DNA from: Nocardioides sp.
Lineage (GTDB): Bacteria > Actinomycetota > Actinomycetes > Propionibacteriales > Nocardioidaceae
Direction: 5' to 3'
Assembly (NCBI RefSeq): GCF_030019515.1
Contig: NZ_JASEEQ010000008.1
Coordinates: 162,200 to 226,199, forward strand
DNA: 64,000 bases
Shown here: one piece after another, positions 60,285-64,000 of the stretch
Layout: every line of letters begins with the position of its first letter
Numbering within the stretch: the first letter of the stretch is position 1
Notes under the pieces: model-generated
What the model saw: the letters and a program-made list of their open reading frames with translations, nothing else
Database searches by the model: none
Told to the model about the DNA's origin: nothing
Program-made: the position numbers and the translations under genes

Positions 60285-60842
60285 ATGACCGAGGCGCGGG
60301 CCGGGATGCTGCTCGTGGCGACCCCTGCGCTCCTGGACCCCAACTTCGCCGACACCGTCGTGCTGCTGCTCGACGTCGACGAGCAGGGCGCCCTCGGCGT
60401 GGTCCTCAACCGGCCCTCGGCCATCCCCGTCGACGACGTGCTCGACGGATGGGGCGAGGTCGCGGCCGAGCCCGAGGTGCTCTACCAGGGCGGCCCGGTG
60501 GGCCTCCAGGGCGCCCTCGCGGTCGCCCTGCTGGCGCGCCCCGACGACGTGCCGGTCGGCTTCCGGGTCGTCGACGGCCGGCTCGGTCTGGTCGACCTGG
60601 ACACCCCGCTCGAGCTGGTCCGCGGCGGGCTCGAGGGGCTGCGGGTCTTCGCCGGCTACGCCGGCTGGGGGGCGGACCAGCTGCGTGGCGAGATCGAGGA
60701 GGGCAGCTGGTACGTCGTCCCCGGCGAGGCCGGCGACGTGTTCGGCTCCGACGCCTCCGACCTGTGGCGCGACGTGCTGCGCCGCCAGCCCGGCGAGCTC
60801 GCCTGGCACTCCACCCGCCCCTTCGACCCCGGCCTGAACTGA
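60285..60842 (+). CDS. YqgE/AlgH-family protein
   Basis: A 185-residue member of the YqgE/AlgH (UPF0301) family: GMLLVATPALLDPNFADTV, GALGVVLNRPSAIPV, LYQGGPVG and FAGYAGWGADQLRGEIE are family landmarks. Function unknown. I chose ATG 60285 over ATG 60267, because the family begins there. It is followed by the 32-bp repeats. Confidence 0.9.
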   Translation: MTEARAGMLLVATPALLDPNFADTVVLLLDVDEQGALGVVLNRPSAIPVDDVLDGWGEVAAEPEVLYQGGPVGLQGALAVALLARPDDVPVGFRVVDGRLGLVDLDTPLELVRGGLEGLRVFAGYAGWGADQLRGEIEEGSWYVVPGEAGDVFGSDASDLWRDVLRRQPGELAWHSTRPFDPGLN

Positions 60843-60845
60843 GCT

Positions 60846-60967
60846 GAGTCGGCGCGTCTTGCCCGCTGAGGAAGCGCGAGTCGGCGCGTCTTGCCCGCTG
60901 AGAGGGCGCGAGTCGGCGCGTCTTGCCCGCTCGCTTGTGGAGGGGGTGGGCATGATGCGCCGACTCG
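60846..60967. repeat. Three 32-bp tandem repeats plus inverted partner
   Basis: Copies start at 60846, 60878 and 60910; each begins GAGTCGGCGCGTCTTGCCCG. The third ends earlier. GCGCCGACTCG at 60957-60967 is the complement of the head of each copy, so any copy can pair with it. The transcript of the DUF3039 gene probably begins beyond it (TACAGT at 60990). Confidence 0.85.
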
Positions 60968-61002
60968 TCCCGGTGGCGGATGGCTCGATTACAGTGGGGG
61001 CC

Positions 61003-61278
61003 GTGACGACCATCGGCTTTTCGACAGACACCGACGTCCGCGAGGACCGGCGTACCGTCCCGACCGATGAGGGAGACCACGAGCGGTTCTCGCACTACGT
61101 GGACAAGGACAAGCTGACCGAGGCGATGGTGATGGGGACCCCCGTCGTCGCCCTGTGCGGCAAGGTGTGGGTGCCCAGCCGGGCGCCCGAGCAGTTCCCG
61201 GTGTGCCCGGAGTGCAAGGAGGTCTGGGAGTCCCTGCGGGACGAGTCGGGCGCCGGCAAGTCGGGTAGCGGCGAGTGA
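61003..61278 (+). CDS. DUF3039 zinc-ribbon-like protein
   Basis: A 91-residue actinobacterial DUF3039 protein. FSHYVDKDKLTEAMVMG and VVALCGKVWVPSR are followed by VCPECKEVWESL, a likely metal site (C, CxxC plus an H). Leaderless: TACAGT ends 7 nt before GTG 61003. It overlaps the helicase gene, as this pair does in many actinobacteria. Confidence 0.85.
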   Translation: MTTIGFSTDTDVREDRRTVPTDEGDHERFSHYVDKDKLTEAMVMGTPVVALCGKVWVPSRAPEQFPVCPECKEVWESLRDESGAGKSGSGE

Positions 61279-63071
61279 CGGGTCGGCCGGAGGCCGACCC
61301 CCGACCCACCGCGCTGACACCGGCCTGGCCGGAGCGCGCTGCCTGGGGGACGGCGCCGTCGCTGCGCGCGTGGCAGTCGGCGGCGATGCGGCAGTACGTC
61401 GAGGAGCTGCCGCGCGACTTCCTCGCGGTCGCGACGCCGGGTGCCGGCAAGACCACGTTCGCGCTGTCGGTCGCGGCCGAGCTGCTCGGCCGCCGGCTCG
61501 TCGACCGGGTCACGATCGTCGCGCCGACCGAGCACCTCAAGCTCCAGTGGGCCGAGGCGGCCGCGCGGGCGGGCATCCCGATCGACCCGACGTACGCCGC
61601 CGGCAAGGGCAAGACGTCCCGCGACTACGTGGGCATCGTCGTCACCTACGCCGGCGTCGCCGTGAACCCGCTCGCCATGCGGATCCGCACGGAGCGCTTC
61701 AAGACGCTGGTGATCCTCGACGAGGTCCACCACGCGGGCGACGCGCTGAGCTGGGGCGAGGGCATCCGCGAGGCGTTCGAACCGGCCACCCGGCGGCTCG
61801 CGCTGACCGGTACGCCGTTCCGCTCCGACGTGAACCCGATCCCGTTCGTCACCTACGCGCCCGGCCCGGACGGCGTCCCGCGCTCGGTCGCGGACTTCAC
61901 CTACGGCTATGCCCACGCGCTCGCCGACCACGTGGTGCGCCCGGTGCTCTTCCTGGCCTACTCCGGGGAGATGCAGTGGCGCACCCGTGCCGGCGACGAG
62001 ATCGCCGCCCGGCTCGGTGAGCCGCTGACCAAGGACCTCACCGCCCAGGCGCTGCGCACCGCGCTCGACCCGGGCGGGTCCTGGATCCCGTCCGTGCTGG
62101 CGGCGGCCGACATGCGGCTCTCCGAGGTGCGCCGCCACGTACCCGACGCCGGCGGGCTGGTGATCGCCACCGACCAGGACTCGGCCCGCGCCTACGCGAA
62201 GGCCCTCAAGCAGATCAGCGGTGAGCCCGCGACCGTGGTGCTCTCCGACGAGAAGCTGGCCTCCAAGAGGATCTCCGAGTTCACCGACAGCGACCGGCGC
62301 TGGATGGTCGCGGTCCGGATGGTGTCCGAGGGCGTCGACGTGCCCCGTCTGGCGGTGGGGGTCTACGCGACGACCACGTCGACGCCGCTGTTCTTCGCCC
62401 AGGCCGTCGGGCGCTTCGTCCGGGCCCGGACCCGGGGCGAGACCGCCTCGGTGTTCCTGCCGTCCGTGCCGAGCCTGCTGGGCTTCGCCTCCGAGCTGGA
62501 GGTCGAGCGCGACCATGTGCTGGGCCGCCGGATCACCGACGAGGCCGACATCTTCGCGGCCGAGAACGACCTGCTCGCCCAGGCGAACGCGGGGGAGGCG
62601 GCGTCGGCCGAGCTCGAGGCGTCCTGGGAGGCGCTCGGCTCGGAGGCCCGCTTCGACCGGGTGCTGTACGACGGCGGTGAGTTCGGGCACTCCGGCGAGG
62701 TGCACGTCGGGTCGGAGGAGGAGATGGACTTCCTCGGCATCCCCGGCCTGCTCGAGCCGCACCAGGTCCGCGAGCTGCTCCAGACCCGGCAGAGCGAGCG
62801 CGCCCGCAAGCAGAAGGCGGCCGCCCCCGACCACGACCGTGCCGGCGACTCGGTCGCCGAGGTGTCCACCCACGAGCACCTCGCGACCCTGCGCCGCGAG
62901 CTGAACGGTCTCGTGGCCGCCTGGCACCACCGCACCGGACAGGCCCACGGCATCACCCACGCGGCGCTGCGCAAGGAGTGCGGGGGACCGGCCGCGGCCG
63001 TCGCCACCGCCGACCAGCTGCACGCTCGGATCGACCGGCTCCGGGAGTGGGCGGCCCGCAAGACCTCGTAG
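61275..63071 (+). CDS. Superfamily 2 DEAD/DEAH-box helicase
   Basis: A 598-residue helicase paired with DUF3039. Motif I ATPGAGKTT, motif Ia APTEHLKLQW, motif II ILDEVHHAG, motif III LTGTPFRSD, motif V-like VRMVSEGVDVPRLAVG and motif VI QAVGRFVRAR. The C-terminal region has an acidic and helical tail. The role is not firmly established. It starts with a GTG overlapping the DUF3039 stop (GTGA). Confidence 0.9.
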   Translation: MTGRPEADPRPTALTPAWPERAAWGTAPSLRAWQSAAMRQYVEELPRDFLAVATPGAGKTTFALSVAAELLGRRLVDRVTIVAPTEHLKLQWAEAAARAGIPIDPTYAAGKGKTSRDYVGIVVTYAGVAVNPLAMRIRTERFKTLVILDEVHHAGDALSWGEGIREAFEPATRRLALTGTPFRSDVNPIPFVTYAPGPDGVPRSVADFTYGYAHALADHVVRPVLFLAYSGEMQWRTRAGDEIAARLGEPLTKDLTAQALRTALDPGGSWIPSVLAAADMRLSEVRRHVPDAGGLVIATDQDSARAYAKALKQISGEPATVVLSDEKLASKRISEFTDSDRRWMVAVRMVSEGVDVPRLAVGVYATTTSTPLFFAQAVGRFVRARTRGETASVFLPSVPSLLGFASELEVERDHVLGRRITDEADIFAAENDLLAQANAGEAASAELEASWEALGSEARFDRVLYDGGEFGHSGEVHVGSEEEMDFLGIPGLLEPHQVRELLQTRQSERARKQKAAAPDHDRAGDSVAEVSTHEHLATLRRELNGLVAAWHHRTGQAHGITHAALRKECGGPAAAVATADQLHARIDRLREWAARKTS

Positions 63072-63100
63072 CGCCGGCGCGGCGCCCTAGACTCAGGAGC

Positions 63101-63739
63101 GTGCCGGCCGAGACCTCGCAGACGCTGGACCGCGGCCTGCGGGTCCTCGACGTGCTGGCCCGCGCGAGCGACGGGCTGACGATCACCGAGCTGGCCGCCC
63201 GGCTCGAGGTCAACCGGACCGTGGTCTACCGGCTGGTGAGCACGCTCGAGCAGCACGCGTTGGTACGCCGCGATCCGCGCGGGCGGCTGCACCTGGGGCT
63301 CCGCGTGCTGCACCTGGCCTCGGCGGTGCAGCCGGTGCTGCGCGACCTCGCCGTACCCGTCCTGCGAGAGCTGGCCGAGACGGTCGGCTGCACCGCGCAC
63401 CTCACGGTCGCCGACGGCGAGGAGGCCCTCGCCTTGGCGGTGGTCGAGCCCTCGTGGACCGACTTCCACGTGAGCTACCGGATCGGCTCGCGGCACCCGT
63501 TGAGCCAGGGGGCGGCCGGGAAGGCGATCCTGCTGGGCCGCCGCGCCGAGGGCGGGTCGGTCGCGGTGACGACCGGCGAGCTCCAACCCGGAGCCCGGGG
63601 GATCGCCGCTCCCGTGCGGGGGGTCGAGGGTCTCGAGGCGAGCGTCGGCATCATCACGCTCGGCACCGACCTCGACGTGGACGCCATCGGTCCCGTCGTG
63701 CGCCGCGCCGCCGAGGAGGTCGCGGCCCGGCTCTCGTGA
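63101..63739 (+). CDS. IclR-family transcriptional regulator
   Basis: A 212-residue regulator. The helix-turn-helix region is TLDRGLRVLDVLARASDGLT, LAARLEVNRTVVYRLVSTLE (split around VNRTVVY). The IclR ligand domain follows (RIGSRHPLSQGAAGKAILLG). TAGACT ends 7 nt before GTG 63101. It is 29 bp after the helicase. The target is unknown. Confidence 0.9.
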   Translation: MPAETSQTLDRGLRVLDVLARASDGLTITELAARLEVNRTVVYRLVSTLEQHALVRRDPRGRLHLGLRVLHLASAVQPVLRDLAVPVLRELAETVGCTAHLTVADGEEALALAVVEPSWTDFHVSYRIGSRHPLSQGAAGKAILLGRRAEGGSVAVTTGELQPGARGIAAPVRGVEGLEASVGIITLGTDLDVDAIGPVVRRAAEEVAARLS

Positions 63740-63788
63740 GAGCCGGGCCGTCCCCCCTCGACCTCCCCCGGTCCGGGTCGGCGCTGCG

Positions 63789-64000
63789 TCAGTAGGTGAA
63801 GCGGCCGACCAGCGCCTGCATGTCGGCGGCCATCCGCGCCAGGTCCTCGGCGGCCCGGCTGGTGCTCGAGGCCGCGGAGGTGTTGTCGGTCGCGGCCCGG
63901 GCGACACCGGTGATGGTCTGCGCGATGTCGGCCGAGCCGGTGGCGGCCTCGTTGACGTTGCGCGACATCTCGTTGGTCGTCGCGGTCTGCTCCTCGACCG
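63789..64000 (-). CDS. Methyl-accepting chemotaxis protein, C-terminal end (partial)
   Basis: The last 70 residues of a chemoreceptor entering from the right edge. VEEQTATTNEMSRNVNEAA and GSADIAQTITGVARAA are typical of the MCP signalling/adaptation helices. The end (MAADMQALVGRFTY) lacks a NWETF-type pentapeptide. Stop TGA at 63789-63791. Convergent with iclR. Confidence 0.9.
   Translation of the reverse strand, partial: VEEQTATTNEMSRNVNEAATGSADIAQTITGVARAATDNTSAASSTSRAAEDLARMAADMQALVGRFTY

Noticed and set aside
60846..60941. Regular 32-bp repeats suggesting CRISPR
   Set aside because: The repeats are directly adjacent with no spacers and no cas genes are present.

Overview
This 64-kb window is chromosomal DNA of a very GC-rich actinobacterium. 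The best fit is the order Propionibacteriales, close to Nocardioides. Reasons seen in the sequence: strong third-position GC bias, many GTG starts, TANNNT -10 boxes lying 6-8 nt before start codons (leaderless transcripts), a complete 5S/12S/1.3S transcarboxylase operon, an actinobacterial tad pilus locus, and a tmRNA with the tag ANTNRSSFALAA. The placement is inferred from gene content, not from a phylogeny.

Layout. 1-0.4 kb: the start of an IS481-type transposase that runs off the left edge. 0.6-11 kb: a giant NAD-glutamate dehydrogenase, a two-gene heterodimeric ABC exporter, an amidase and a decayed ABC ATPase. 11-14.5 kb: a TetR/hydrolase operon divergent from a short-chain dehydrogenase, then a VOC protein. 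14.6-18.2 kb: a non-homologous end-joining island (Ku; ligase; primase-polymerase) with an L,D-transpeptidase-like gene embedded in it. 18.4-21.7 kb: a TasA-like secreted protein, an ER-type (SipW-like) signal peptidase and a two-component pair, with three G-loop hairpins between the first two genes. 21.7-27.1 kb: a HAD phosphatase, an ABC remnant, a c-di-AMP-type riboswitch before a tiny secreted protein, and the transcarboxylase operon. 27.2-33.8 kb: a GH6-like secreted glycosidase and the tad locus (tadA, tadB, tadC, flp-like pilin, two TadE-like and one TadG-like protein). 34-40 kb: a secreted beta-propeller, a CAP-domain protein and a pair of unusual signalling proteins (REC-PAS-PAS-kinase and REC-HATPase). 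40-48.8 kb: housekeeping genes prfB, ftsE-ftsX with an M23 coiled-coil hydrolase, a trypsin-like protease, smpB and ssrA. 48.9-64 kb: an ArsR module, several lipoproteins or secreted proteins, a clostripain-type protease, HIT, fabG, a DUF3048 lipoprotein, a TetR with an operator cluster, YqgE/AlgH, DUF3039 with its helicase, an IclR regulator and the 3' end of a chemotaxis receptor gene.

How the genes work together. The clearest functional units are NHEJ repair, transcarboxylation between propionyl-CoA/methylmalonyl-CoA and pyruvate/oxaloacetate, type IVc (Tad) pilus assembly, FtsEX-controlled septal wall hydrolysis, and trans-translation (smpB plus ssrA). The candidate systems most worth a second look are the TasA-like/SipW-like/two-component cluster with its structured intergenic RNA, the REC-PAS-kinase plus REC-HATPase pair, the riboswitch in front of a 77-residue secreted peptide, and a dispersed double-hairpin repeat at convergent gene ends. 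I see no CRISPR array, no recognisable phage-defence island and no complete mobile element.
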